From Saururus chinensis (Eukaryota > Streptophyta > Magnoliopsida > Piperales > Saururaceae), in NCBI GenBank assembly GCA_035235625.1, contig CP141140.1:66976782-67040781 (forward strand): 64,000 nucleotides of DNA, read 5' to 3'. How positions within the stretch are numbered: position 1 is the first letter of the stretch; the number at the start of each line of letters is the position of its first letter. Below are positions 32,866 through 44,294 of this stretch, piece by piece. The position numbers and the translations under genes are program-made. The notes beneath the pieces were generated by a model. It worked only from the letters and a program-made list of their open reading frames with translations, was not told the DNA's origin and did no database searches.

Positions 32866-35800
32866 GGGGAAAATAGAAAACAACAAAACAGGCGAAATAA
32901 TTAAAGAATCAAAGGCTTCCTATTTTTTTCCAAATGAGAGAGAGAGAGAGTTAGGTGGTAACAGTACAAATAATGCTAGCAACATTTTCATGTGCTTATA
33001 TCATATCATATCATGTCTTAGCAATGGACTGATCACCTCTTTTGCAGCCGAAACCTTCTTTGCTTACTTAATACACTAGTAACAATGAACAGTAATTTTC
33101 ATTCAAATCAAGCTAGTGGTCAGGCACGTTCCTTGTAAAGGGCCCAAAGTGTTGGACAATGGACACCTGCTGAATATATAAATTAGATATAGAGGGTGAT
33201 ATGGCCGACAATAGATGTTACACGTAATATCACCCACCTGATCTCTGAGATTTTTTTTTTTTTTTTGCGTTCTTACAGCATTGATACTATGAGGTTGAAT
33301 GGGACCACGCTCAGTGGAAATGTGCCCAATTAGTTAAATCACGTTTTAATAAAGTTGGTTGGTTGTCTATGAAAGAAAATTAAATTTTTCATAATTTTTT
33401 CTTTTTGCTGTTAGAGTCTTAACTAGGACCCACAACGGATAAGCAGGAAGTTACAATCCTTATGGGTGCGCAACTTAGTAGGGGTTCAAATTCAGGACCT
33501 CGGCTTTTTTCTTTGGAGAGATTGACATTTCTTTCTCTTTATTTTTTAATTACTCCCTGTTTATATAGTTTTTTAATTTATTTTTAAAAATTAAATCAAA
33601 CACGCAATATAGGATAAAATGAGTAGTATATTGCGTAAAATTTTCTTGGTTTTTTATGTAGGTTAAAATGATAAAATTTTGCATGGGTTTCTTTTGTTAG
33701 GTGGAAAAGGGATGGAATCAAATACGTACGTGAAGGGGAATAGCATAGTGCAAAGTAAGAGGGGCTGGGAACCACTGGCAGATGCCACCGCCTCGTGCGT
33801 GAAAATGCTGTCGACTTCCAGTTCATCTCTTGTCCTTGTCCTTGTCCTCTCCATAAGCTCTGACCCGCTGACTAAACTTTACTGTACCCTATTCTCATGT
33901 AATTAACTAACGAGTAATGCAATTGTGAATTCACACGTCAAAACTTTGCTTCAATATTTTCAATGAGTAGGGCCTATTTTTACGTCACTCAAGCATTTTT
34001 CTATTCTAAATCCACTTCTTTCCAACTTTAGCTTTCACAAAGTCAAGAGATATTAGTACTCACATTGTGGTAGCTGGCAATTAAAGTTAAGTCCTATGAA
34101 GCAGGCTGTGAGGAGTCTTTAGTCCAAGGAAGGAAGAAAATAGAATTTGGAGAAGACTCTCTCATCCTCTTTGTGCCTGCTATTTCTATTTCAAAGAAAG
34201 AAAAAAGAAAAAATATTTTCTTGACCAACTCTCCCAGCTCCGTAACCAATTTAGCTTTTGGGATATGTTTTCTGTAAATTCGGTTCCTAACTGGCAAAAC
34301 CTAACCCGGAGGCTAAGCCAACCGTTAACTGCCCGCAAGAATGTTCAGTCTGAACACTTGAATGGCATTTATGAGTAGACCTTTCTCTTCTCTACTCCCT
34401 ACATTATAATCTCAGAACAAATAACATACTACCATGAACAACTAATTAAAACTAATAAAAAAAACTTAGTTGATCTTAATTTTCAAATGAAAAAGAAATC
34501 ACTAAGATATGACAAGGATGTTGAAGTGATAGGAAAGTATAATAAATATGTGTCAAAGAACTGTGGTATCTGTGAATGCAGACTGAAAGCAAAGGGATAG
34601 AGAGTACTCTTGCTTGTCGGTTGATTGACCCGTGAAGGGCCCCAGCCCGGCAAAGTTCCACTTCATTGTGATCAGATTTCTTTTTTTACTACAAAACCTA
34701 AGTCGTCCGGTACATTAAATCTGTTCTTTTTTGTTTTTATTAAGCAAACAATTCAGGATCATCAACATGCCAGGAGGGTATGTCTTTTTAGGATAAGGTT
34801 ACAAATTATTATCGATCGTTAAAAAATGATATGGAAGAGAGACATGTCCAATGGAATGATGTGTTTGCTTCTAGGCTTCCCATGTTGACTTCCAGTTGAA
34901 GCTAGTTTTTGTGCCGATTCAATTATTTTCTTCCTAACTATGTTATAACATACTAGCATGCTGATGATCTTTTTTATCCTGGGTATGATTAGTCTTTAGG
35001 ACCAAGTGAGATCTGATTTAGAAATGCGCCAGAAAGATATAATTAAGGACATTGGAAATAGTTCAAAGGGATCTACACAATTTGTTTTTTTCTTTTCTTT
35101 TTACCCCCCTTGAGCCTAGAGTTAAGTAGAATAAGTACAACATGATGGTAAGTATGGCCTTCTACGTTGTTCATGACATGCGTATATGGAATGATGCCAC
35201 CTGATGAGGTCAGTTAGCTGTCACTCTTTATCAAGAGATCTGCCAAACAGGGTGGTCTTGCAGTTTGTTTTTGCGAATAGTTGTTGTTGGCTGATAATGA
35301 CTTGCTCAACTCAAAGAGATGATTCAGGTTGAGAAAAAGGCTTAACTTTTGGTTTCTTTAAGGTGTCAATCGAACGAGGACAGCTACTTGCATAGACATG
35401 ATTTCATGTTTAGTAGGTCTACAAAGGAAGTGGAGGGTTTGTGCTTCTTAACAACCCTACCCTACAAGCGATTTACATGCTTTGGAATAAGCTCTGTAAA
35501 CTCTGGGAGGGTTATAAGCAGAATCTTTATAAGTAAAGATATGGGCCAAGACCTAAACAACACAATTCAGTGCAGGGTGTCAATTCCAAACCTCCAACTC
35601 CATCACAATTAGGTGTGTGCCTTACTGTCAGTAGTTAATCTTCATCATGTTTGCAATAAAAATAAAGGATGAAGAGGAGGAGGCAAACACAGTGCCAGAA
35701 AAGAGGCACTCAATAAGTAGAGGTGGGTGGGTGAATAAATGTGAAAATCTTGTTTCTGATGGCATAAAGGAGAAAATCCTTTTGTTCTTCAGGTTCTCTT

Positions 35801-38800
35801 TTGGGCAGATGGGAGGTGGACACAAAGAATAATTGGCCTGCACTTTTTCTTGAGCAAGTTGTGTCATTTTGTTCCTTTCATAAAAGAGGATGAAAGAAAG
35901 GTACTTTCCTTCTGATATATGATATATTGTCTGCAAATTGGCCAGAAGGGGGAGAGAGAGAGAGAGTTTTGCTGCAAAGTAGGAGAAGACTGCATGTTTT
36001 GTTCATTTTTTAGTAATGGCTGAGAATTTGTATGATTGCAACAGGGTCACAGTAAGAATTTAACAGACCTTTATCTCTCAATAATTGATAGATATGATTA
36101 AGAAAGTGTGGAACTGGAAATTACATCTGAATTGTGATATGAACTGTTCTACCTCCTACTTTTACTTCAATTGAAATTGACTTAATCAAAGTAGAGTTTT
36201 AGTATGCTTCTTAATTACGGAGTTTCCTGGGTTTTGATCAATTAAATTGTAATTCTAGTAGGAATTAGGCATTAATTGAGTAGGCCTATGAGACAGAATT
36301 GATCAGAATCAATCAACGTAGTGATTAGTTCGTAATAGTACTTAATTACCTCTTCTCTATCATTGTACTCTATCTTTCCCTCCTCCCCTTTCTCTTCTGG
36401 CTGCCTCTTCCACTCTTGTTGCCATTACTCTGATCTTGTAGTCCTCCTTGGGCTATAACAAAATGCGTATAGAAGGCAGTGGGAACTCCAAAATCAAGTA
36501 CTTCAAATTACTAATGTTTGCCTTTTTCCTTTTACAGGAAATAAAAAAAAGTAAGAGCATGCACCAAATGTGGACATTATGAAATTTGCAAATTTTGAAC
36601 TATTGAAATGTGTTTATAGTGAACCTATACTCTTTTTTGAAAATAAAAAAAAACATCAATACATTTGCAGAACCATAAGAACACTATAAGAATGAAGAAT
36701 CTTCCAGTGCCCTCCACACAAGCACATGAAATCCAGTACCAATCCCAAATGGATGAGATCAAATCAATTTATTGGATCATTTCACATGTGGATCTTGTAC
36801 TTCCTGTCATGTATGACTTTATTTTGTAAATCATGACTTTATTTTGTCAATCGTTTACTTTCTCCTATTTATGATATTGCATGTTTCCCATGTGAACTAC
36901 CAATTTCTTAGATACATACCACATAACTCTCATAAATTAACTATTTCTAAAAGAAAAGAGGTGAGGGTAATAGCCAGGGAGAGTTGTAGCTCACTGGGCC
37001 ACCTACAATTGTAGCGTTGGCTAGATTTCTCCTCTCTCTTAATCTTGTAAAGAATATCTTTATTAAAGCGAAGAGATAACTGATTATACATAAAGCTTAA
37101 ATCATGAGAAGTAAGTGGTCTTAACATTGAAGCTATGACAATATTAACACATTTGTAAGTACTAATGAGTTTTTTCATTCTTAATCCAAGGAATTAAGTT
37201 GTACATTTAGCTACGTATTCCTTTTGTCCACCCATGATAGCCACATTAATTGTCATATAATTTAGTGGACCTCACTTGAACTCTTCAGTTACATTAGGCA
37301 AGGCAGACAAGCAAGGTTCCTGCCTAGTTACATATGTTATTTACTGTGCAAAAATGGCAATTGTAGCTTTATTGTGTCATAGCACTATCTTTGTTATGAG
37401 CAAAACACCTTCTTGTTATGCTGTAATGGCTCTTGTCTCATGCTGAGTTGAGAGAAAGAGAAGCATCCAATCATGATGGCAATTTGCAACAATGTTGCAT
37501 GTGTATATATGAAGACATCATTATTAGAAAAGTTAATTTACGTTGGGCACAATGCGAGCCCAATGTTGTGAGGGAGAGGGCGGGTGATTAAAACCCACTT
37601 ACCCCCCTGAGTATTGTGGGTTGCACAATTTGGTGCATACTAATAGAACTCATATAATTATGTTAAGATCTTAGAGTGCGAACCACTTGGTATCTTTTGA
37701 TCATGAACTTAAAAAAATAAAATTAAGAATATATGTAATTATGAATTAAAACGGGAGACCATAGAATTTTTATTTTTAGACTATTTTACCCATATTTTTA
37801 CTCTTATTAAAGAATTATGTATTCTTTAATACAAGTTTGAATCAGTTTGTCAACATAATATTGTCAACATAATATAAGGGGCTGATATGGAGTAAACCTT
37901 ATTTTTTAGGTTATATTGATTTTAACTTTGTAACATCATATATTGCAATCCCGAACTTGGATTTGCACGTTAACCTTGTAAGAGAAAGTCCGAATTCCTC
38001 GAAAGAAAAACTAGAGCAGCATAGTAAGACGATGCACACTCTTGATAAGGTCTATAAAATGAGATCTCACATGACTACAATTTCTTCCACAAAGGAAACC
38101 TAGAGAAGTGTATTCTCTAAAGATAATCTCGTGTGGGGGAGAGTTCGATTTCCTCAAATGAAACCTAGAGCACATAGTAGCCAATGTACGTGGACATACC
38201 ATACTAGATTCTTAGGGTCAAGATATCTCAACAAATAAACTCAAACTACAATTAACTCATCTCAACCCGGGGAGGTACCATGTTCCCAAAAAAAACTCAA
38301 AAACAAAATCATGTCCTTTCGGACCCAAACCAATTCAATAAGCCTTCGATCGATTAATCTGGAAATCAATAGCTTCCACTTGCATCCAATTGTTCACACT
38401 CGGCTAATCATGATTAATCTCATTTATAAATTATTTTTATGATGCATGCAATATGATACATACATGAGCAACGCTACATGAGTCTAAATATAAGAGATAT
38501 GCTTAACTCAGTCCACATGTACATCAATTAGGGTCCATTGTATCAAATGATCATCACAAATAACTACACAAGTGTATATATAAATGATAGTATTCAAGTC
38601 TAAGCAAAGATATATAAAACATGAACAAACCATAATTAAATTTATATACACGTATCCATGATTTTATCATAGTTCCTCCTTACTGAAATCATGAAACAGA
38701 TATGGTGAAGACCTCAAAATATGAGTCCTAAATAAGTATAACATCATGTTAGGCTTACACAAGGATAAACACCACTATACTTATGCTAGAGAATGGAAAC

Positions 38801-38969
38801 ATGATTCACCAATAATTAGTATAACATATACAAGCATACATGTACATCCTCATGATCAAACCTACTGACATCATCGATAAATCATAAAGTAGTCATCAAA
38901 CATGAACTTAAGACAAATAAAATATCATACTAAAATTAACCAAACATGACCTAAATCATGCTTTAACTA
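32866..38969. other. Long intergenic stretch without a recognised gene
   Basis: About 6 kb of A/T-rich DNA with no coding region I can support on either strand (longest frame 102 codons at 35628-35936, minus, no motif). Small features: GA runs near 32937 and 35951, a T run at 33250-33266, and an imperfect duplication of a TCCTCRAAWGAAA..CTAGAGCA block near 37995 and 38153. Bases above 32866 probably include the MIF promoter. Confidence 0.5.
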
Positions 38970-40220
38970 AATCATAAATTCCAAGATGATTTTCATGCAA
39001 TCCCACCAGCATTTATAGGTAATAATAATTCATTATAATTACAAGAAATTAGATTTATGGAACGAGAATAAGAAATGGTTAAAATATATAAAAATGGCCA
39101 AAACTTCCATTTGGTAGTTCGAACGCCCTTAACAGTTCACTTTATGCCCAAAACTTGTTCGTCTTCAACCTCACAAACACCAAATTGAAAATACCCAAAA
39201 ATGTTAAGAAAATTATAAAATCACTTTAGAACTTCATGATATCAAAATATAAACCCAAGACATGATAAATTTAACCATTCTTAAGCTTAATTACAAGAAA
39301 ATCAACATGAAAGCCATACTTTTAATAATCCACCATTAAAGCACATAAATAAGTAAGAACCGACATGTGTCTATTCAAACACGAAATCCAAAGCATAAAG
39401 CCACTTGAGATGAAAATCTCTTACAAAGAAGTTCTTAAGTTGAAATCAAAGCTCTACTCTTCAAGAATCCCTACCCAAAATTAGGGTTTTAATTAATATT
39501 AAATCAAAATCGATTATTAAACTTAAATAACCTTGAAAACAAGTAGATCTAGGATTTCTATTTAATAAAAACAAAAATCCCTCTTTTAGGGTTTGAAAGT
39601 GAGATTAAAAATAATATTTTTAATGGGATAAATTAAGAATCCATTTAGAGGAAAGTGGGAATAGGAGAAATTAAGAGAAAATCCGGAAGATTAGGGCTTA
39701 AAATATACCTAAATCAAATTTTCCTCTTTGACAATGGGGATTAGGGCATCACCTTGCCTTCTAGCACATCCATTTCCCAATTGGGAAGTGAGCTAGGGTT
39801 TTTCTTTTATAGTAAGCTATTGAGATATAAATATAAAATATTGGATTATAAATATAATTATAACACCCTAAATGGTTAATTAGGCTATTTTTAAGGCTTA
39901 AAATTCTGAAACTCATTAAAATAAAATAAGAGAAGTTTAGGGCTATGTGGGACACTCACCGTCCAAACGTGGATGTGGAGCCCACGGTGATGTCATGCCC
40001 TAAATTTATTAAAAATTCCCATAAAATCCTAAAAAATCCCTAAAAATAGAATACATTTAGTTGGATAATTAAAACCCATAGAAATGAAATTGAACCTTGT
40101 TAAAACATCATTACCAACCCTTAACCCTAAAATCAAGTAAAATAAAAAAATTTGAGCAAAACTGCACAATAATGTGCAATTAAATTAAAATTAAACTGGG
40201 TTAAAGTTAGAGATCTTACA
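38970..40220 (-). repeat. 3' LTR of a decayed Ty3/gypsy element
   Basis: On the minus strand it begins TGTAAGATCTCTAAC at 40220, directly after a polypurine tract, and matches the LTR at 25433-24345. It contains a TATAAAAGAAAAACCCTAG promoter-like area near 39810. The far edge near 38970 is approximate. Confidence 0.65.
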
Positions 40221-40235
40221 TCTTTCCTTCCTTAT
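40221..40235 (-). other. Polypurine tract of the gypsy element
   Basis: ATAAGGAAGGAAAGA on the minus strand lies right against the LTR start. It is preceded by GAATTTTGGGGACAAAATTC, a block common between pol and 3' LTR in plant gypsy elements. Confidence 0.7.
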
Positions 40236-40279
40236 AGGAATTTTGTCCCCAAAATTCTCTATCAGTCAACGGTAAAAAA

Positions 40280-40464
40280 GATAAGATTATTTATCTTTTA
40301 CTTCATCTTCCCGCTCCTACGTAGCTTCTTCCATGTTGTAATTCTGTCATAAGACTTTCACCAACAGGATCACCTTGTGTCGAAGGGTCTTCTCCCTTTT
40401 GTCCAATATATGCACCGGCGCCTCCACATAGGAAAGATCATTCCTAAGCTCTAAGAGATCAAAG
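40280..40464 (-). pseudogene. Ty3/gypsy pol C-terminus (integrase tail / chromodomain-type)
   Basis: The minus-strand frame reads FDLLELRNDLSYVEAPVHIL, then LDKREKTLRHK and VKVL, a stop, QNYNMEEAT, a stop, EREDEVKDK. This is the familiar Y-VE-P-ILD-RE-LR ... VKVLW ... EATWE end of plant chromovirus-type gypsy integrases, with both Trp codons turned into stops. The rest of pol is missing: a foreign LTR fragment begins right behind it at 40470. Confidence 0.8.
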
Positions 40465-40469
40465 TCTTA

Positions 40470-41075
40470 ACTTTGGATGGTCATAACTTAATCATACGAA
40501 CTTCGATTAATATGTTCTTAGTGGATGTTACAAAGATAATTCTGTCTACTATAAGAATAAAAAAATTTTGATCAAAAATCAAAACTCCATTTAAAGAATA
40601 CTTATACCATTAATAAGGTTTAATGGTTATATTGGCTGGCATCAGTAAGTTACCGACAACACCTTAGGTCCAACTTTAGAAGATCATAACTGCTTCATTC
40701 AAACTCCGTTCATACATTCTTAGAGGTGTTTTGAAGATATATCTATCTAGTTTATATTCCTAAAATTTCATACTAAAATTCACACCTTAAGATAAGTTAT
40801 TTAATTTAGAATACTTAAAGGCCAAATTTTACTATTTTCCACATGTACTCCGAAACTTCTTTGATGCTACATTTATTAGAATTTTCTCATCCGAGCTTCA
40901 ATTTGCATGATCTTGGTAGCTCTATGAAGCACTTTATGTCTACTATTTAATAATAAAGTTTCATATCTAAAATCTATGTGCAAGGAAGGTATTATACCAA
41001 TAAGACTTAAGGGTCAAACTCACTTATATCCACATGGGCAAGTATAGGGTATTTAGAAAATTATTGGGTGTTACA
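40470..41075 (-). repeat. Ty3/gypsy LTR fragment
   Basis: The minus-strand start TGTAACACCCAATAATTTTC at 41075 is followed by about 600 bp that match 28719-28119; its first 340 bp also match 42403-42050. It is a different LTR family from the one at 40220. Confidence 0.65.
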
Positions 41076-41149
41076 TCAATGGACTTCAAAATACAGTTTT
41101 CTTAGATTAATAAACCAAAAAATTATTCAAAGTTCTATTTATATTACTT

Positions 41150-41979
41150 GTTCATTTGTTAGTCATAATTGTGCAACCACTTTCTTTCCAATAATTTCTA
41201 TATTTTCCAACATGATTTAATACCTCAGATACAACATCATCCAAAATCTTTCCACTCAAGGCATGATATAAAGGTGCCTTTTACCATGGACAATATTAGT
41301 GATAGCATCAAGTATCTCTTGAAAATATAAAGAATTGATTACACTAAACACACGCATGATAAAAAAAAATCTACCAACCACCCTATCTACCATTTCATAA
41401 TCTCTTTTCCTTACCATTACACTCTTTATAGTAAGGCTGGGCTCCTGGGGTAGTGTGAGGAGTAAGCAATTCTCTATAGTATTTTTCCCTTTTAAATTAC
41501 TTCCTCTACTTTGTTGTAGTGGCTGACTATAGATGGTCTACCATGTGTTGTAACTATTGTCTCACTTAGACTAGGCTCTTCATTTTTGTCCATAGAAGTA
41601 TCTAGATTCTCCACATTCATGGCTTTTCTTTTTTGACTTTATTTAAATTAATTATATTTAAAGAGCTCTCCATTTTATGTTGCACATGTGCAAGAACATG
41701 TTTGCAAGGAGCAACATCTCCTCTATGCTTAGTTAAGTGCAACTTCATTTTATTAATGCTTCCACCATTTAAAGCATTCAAACAATTGATGCATTTAAGA
41801 GACCCTTTTCCATCAAGTAATTGACAATGAGACCATGCAAAGTCTACTTTTGCCCTAAGTGATGCTGGAGGAGTGGGAAGATTTCCACTAGGTAGTGGTG
41901 ATGTATTTATTGATGCACTAGAACTAGGTGTCCCCCCTATAGATGCACTAGGGTTATCTCCAAAGATACACTTCCACAA
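41150..41979 (-). pseudogene. hAT transposase relic (BED zinc finger and following region)
   Basis: The minus-strand frame 41979-41617 (120 codons) contains a BED-type finger: FAWSHC, then LKCINCLNALNGG, then KMKLHLTKHRGDVAPC with C-C-H-H spacing. Beyond its stop, decayed frames give FFYHACV, PLYHALSGKILDDVV and VGKYRNYWKESGCTIMTN, which match the next conserved stretch of plant hAT transposases. The catalytic core and hAT-C dimerisation region are absent. It is flanked by gypsy LTR fragments and cannot make an active transposase. Confidence 0.8.
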
Positions 41980-42049
41980 GAAGAAACAATCGCTATATAT
42001 AACTATAATTAATTGAATAAAATAAAATAAAATACAATTATCTAAACAA

Positions 42050-42403
42050 CAATAAAAATATAAGTTATGTCTGTCTAGTTTCTATCTTTAAAATTTTAGA
42101 CTAAAATGCAATCCATAGAATAAGTTATTATACTTAGAATATCCAAAGGTCAAATTCAATATTTTTTACATGTACATTCAAAAATTCCTTGATGTTATAT
42201 CTATCATAACTTCATCATCTAAACTTCGATTTGTGCAGTCTTGGAAGATCCGTGAAGCTCTTTATGTCTAATATTCAATAATAAAATTTTATATACAAAC
42301 TCCATGTAGAAGAAATTATTATACCAAGAAGACCTAAATGTCAAACCCACTATATCCATGTGACCAAGTATAGGGAATTTAGAAAATTCTCAGGTGTTAT
42401 ACA
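42050..42403 (-). repeat. Ty3/gypsy LTR fragment, first 340 bp
   Basis: It begins TGTATAACACCTGAGAATTT on the minus strand at 42403 and follows 41075-40735 closely. The homology breaks off near 42050, next to the hAT relic. Confidence 0.6.
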
Positions 42404-43449
42404 TTCACTCTTTAGGTGAACATACATCATGGGGACATGAAATATACAAATATACCTAATGAGATGACTAAACAAGAACCATACGCAATAAAAATTTAAC
42501 AACTCAAAGAATGAAATGTGTTCATGCAACACAAGCAGTCATCAAGTAAATACAATGCCATAAATAATAAATATCACAAGAACATAATTACTTAAACACT
42601 ATAACCACACTCAAGAGTCAATCTCCCTCACATAGTGCAAACGACAAAAAGGTCTCTATGACACAATAACTAAGTTTGGGAGTTCAATCCCCTTAATAGA
42701 CCATGAACTACTCACAAACTCGACTTTAGTCTTTTCATGAAGCCAACTCACTTCATTTACGTCATAAAGTAAAGGCCCACAAGGTTTCATAGACCTAAGT
42801 GATCAAGATCTCGACTTCTGCAATCATCAAAACCTCATGTATTGTAGTGCACTAAACAAGTCATTTTTTTATATTTTGATCTATTTGAATCTAACTCTCA
42901 AGCTATAGGAGTAGCTTTATATATAGCTCCCACTTTTGGAGAGCCAGAAGACCATTATGCAAATAGAAGGGTATCATACTATATTATAAAGTGCATAGAG
43001 AGTATGCTAAATCTTTTTATTTATGACGCTTATGCCCTCAAAATTTATATTTATACTGAGCATTGATAGTTCTTTCAAACTCTTTCTTTCCCACATACGA
43101 GTACAAGTACATTGGAAATTTCAACCTTTGAACTCTTAGTTCTCCACATGGTTCTCTCCTCTCTCAATCTCCCACACCAATGAGAGTTTTTTTTCAATCT
43201 CCAAGATATTGTAGGTAAATAAGTTAGATGTGAAGAAGTTTTATCTCATGGTTTGGGATGAGGGTTGCCCATTTTAATAGTAATATGGACCATAGTTAAA
43301 AAAAGAAGAGGGGTCAATGGTTATGTACTATGTTAAGATTTGTCTTAACATAGTATATGACTTCTAGACAATGGTTAAAGGTAAAAAAATTAAGATCTAG
43401 TAGTTATGTAGCAAGTTTGGACTTGGTCTAACATATTACACAACTATTA
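42404..43449 (+). repeat. Dispersed gypsy-like repeat and spacer
   Basis: Bases 42530-42990 are the partner of 20150-20680. The remainder has no gene. A perfect hairpin at 43326-43355 is listed separately. Confidence 0.5.
43326..43355. repeat. Perfect 13-bp palindrome with 4-nt loop
   Basis: TACTATGTTAAGA, loop TTTG, TCTTAACATAGTA. It lies about 940 bp before the XRCC4 start codon. It could be the core of a tiny MITE; no function is evident. Confidence 0.7.
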
Positions 43450-44126
43450 GATACTGAGAATTAGTTTTTTTAGTATATGTCTGTGTTCGTTCGTGTCCGT
43501 TCATGTCTATGGCAGGCGTATTTGGACAAAATATAATACGAACCAGGGCGGACACAAACAAAAGATATGCATATCGTGGATGGACACGGACAACCCTTTG
43601 TTTGCATCTATTTTTATCTGTGTGCACCCCTAAATTTGCAGGTAATCATGGGTACCCATCTACCCAGCCCACCCGCTAGCCTATCCAAACAGCCAAACCT
43701 AATACTCCCTTTTTAATCACTAGCAAGAATGTGCTGCAAAACACATATGCTATTTCACATAGCATTATTACAATATTCTCAAATATCAAAAGTACTCTAA
43801 TGAAATTAGTTTCTACGTGGTCTTGCTCTAACTTAATTATGTTTTAACTAAAAAACCACAAGGAAAAGTACATCTATGCATACAAATGCTCTTTAACAAT
43901 GCACCGTGTCCTTAAACAAAAATTGCAGCTTTTTCTTAAATCTCCTTAGTGCACAAGCCAATAACAATAACATAGACATCCACAGACATGACAACTATTA
44001 GTTCATCTGTGTCTATGTCTATGTCTATGTCCACTGCGGACATAAAAAGATATCACTCCTTTACAAATACGGATGCGGACATAAACAGAGAAAACAGGAT
44101 AATAGACGTCCGTAAACACCCTTGAA
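43450..44126. mobile_element. hAT-like MITE sequence upstream of XRCC4
   Basis: Two hAT-type right ends are present: TGTGCACCCCTA at 43620-43631 and GTAAACACCCTTG near 44112-44124. Subterminal GTCCGTT/CGGACA motifs and a GTCTAT triplet run (near 44015) surround them. Left ends are not clear, so it may be one element inside another. The right edge lies only about 170 bp before the XRCC4 start codon. Confidence 0.5.
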
Positions 44127-44294
44127 GATTACTTTTGGGTTGGGTGATCAGATAAAACTTTGTTCCAAGTAACCCGTTTGCCCGATAACATTCCCACTGG
44201 CCACTGGCCAGCAGTCGGGGCTTGCGGGGAGCCGAAGTGCCTGCCATTCCTGCACACTGCAATTCCGGGACCCTGCGCATTTGCAAGTCCCGCC

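Noticed and set aside
35628-35936. 102-codon minus-strand frame
   Set aside because: No known domain, biased low-complexity Ser run, no promoter or splice context.
42672-42692. tRNA B-box-like GGGAGTTCAATCCCC
   Set aside because: No A box or cloverleaf upstream, and the site lies in a dispersed repeat.
44160-44294. In-frame upstream ATG extending XRCC4 by 45 residues
   Set aside because: The extra residues do not resemble XRCC4, whose head domain starts at the 44295 ATG.
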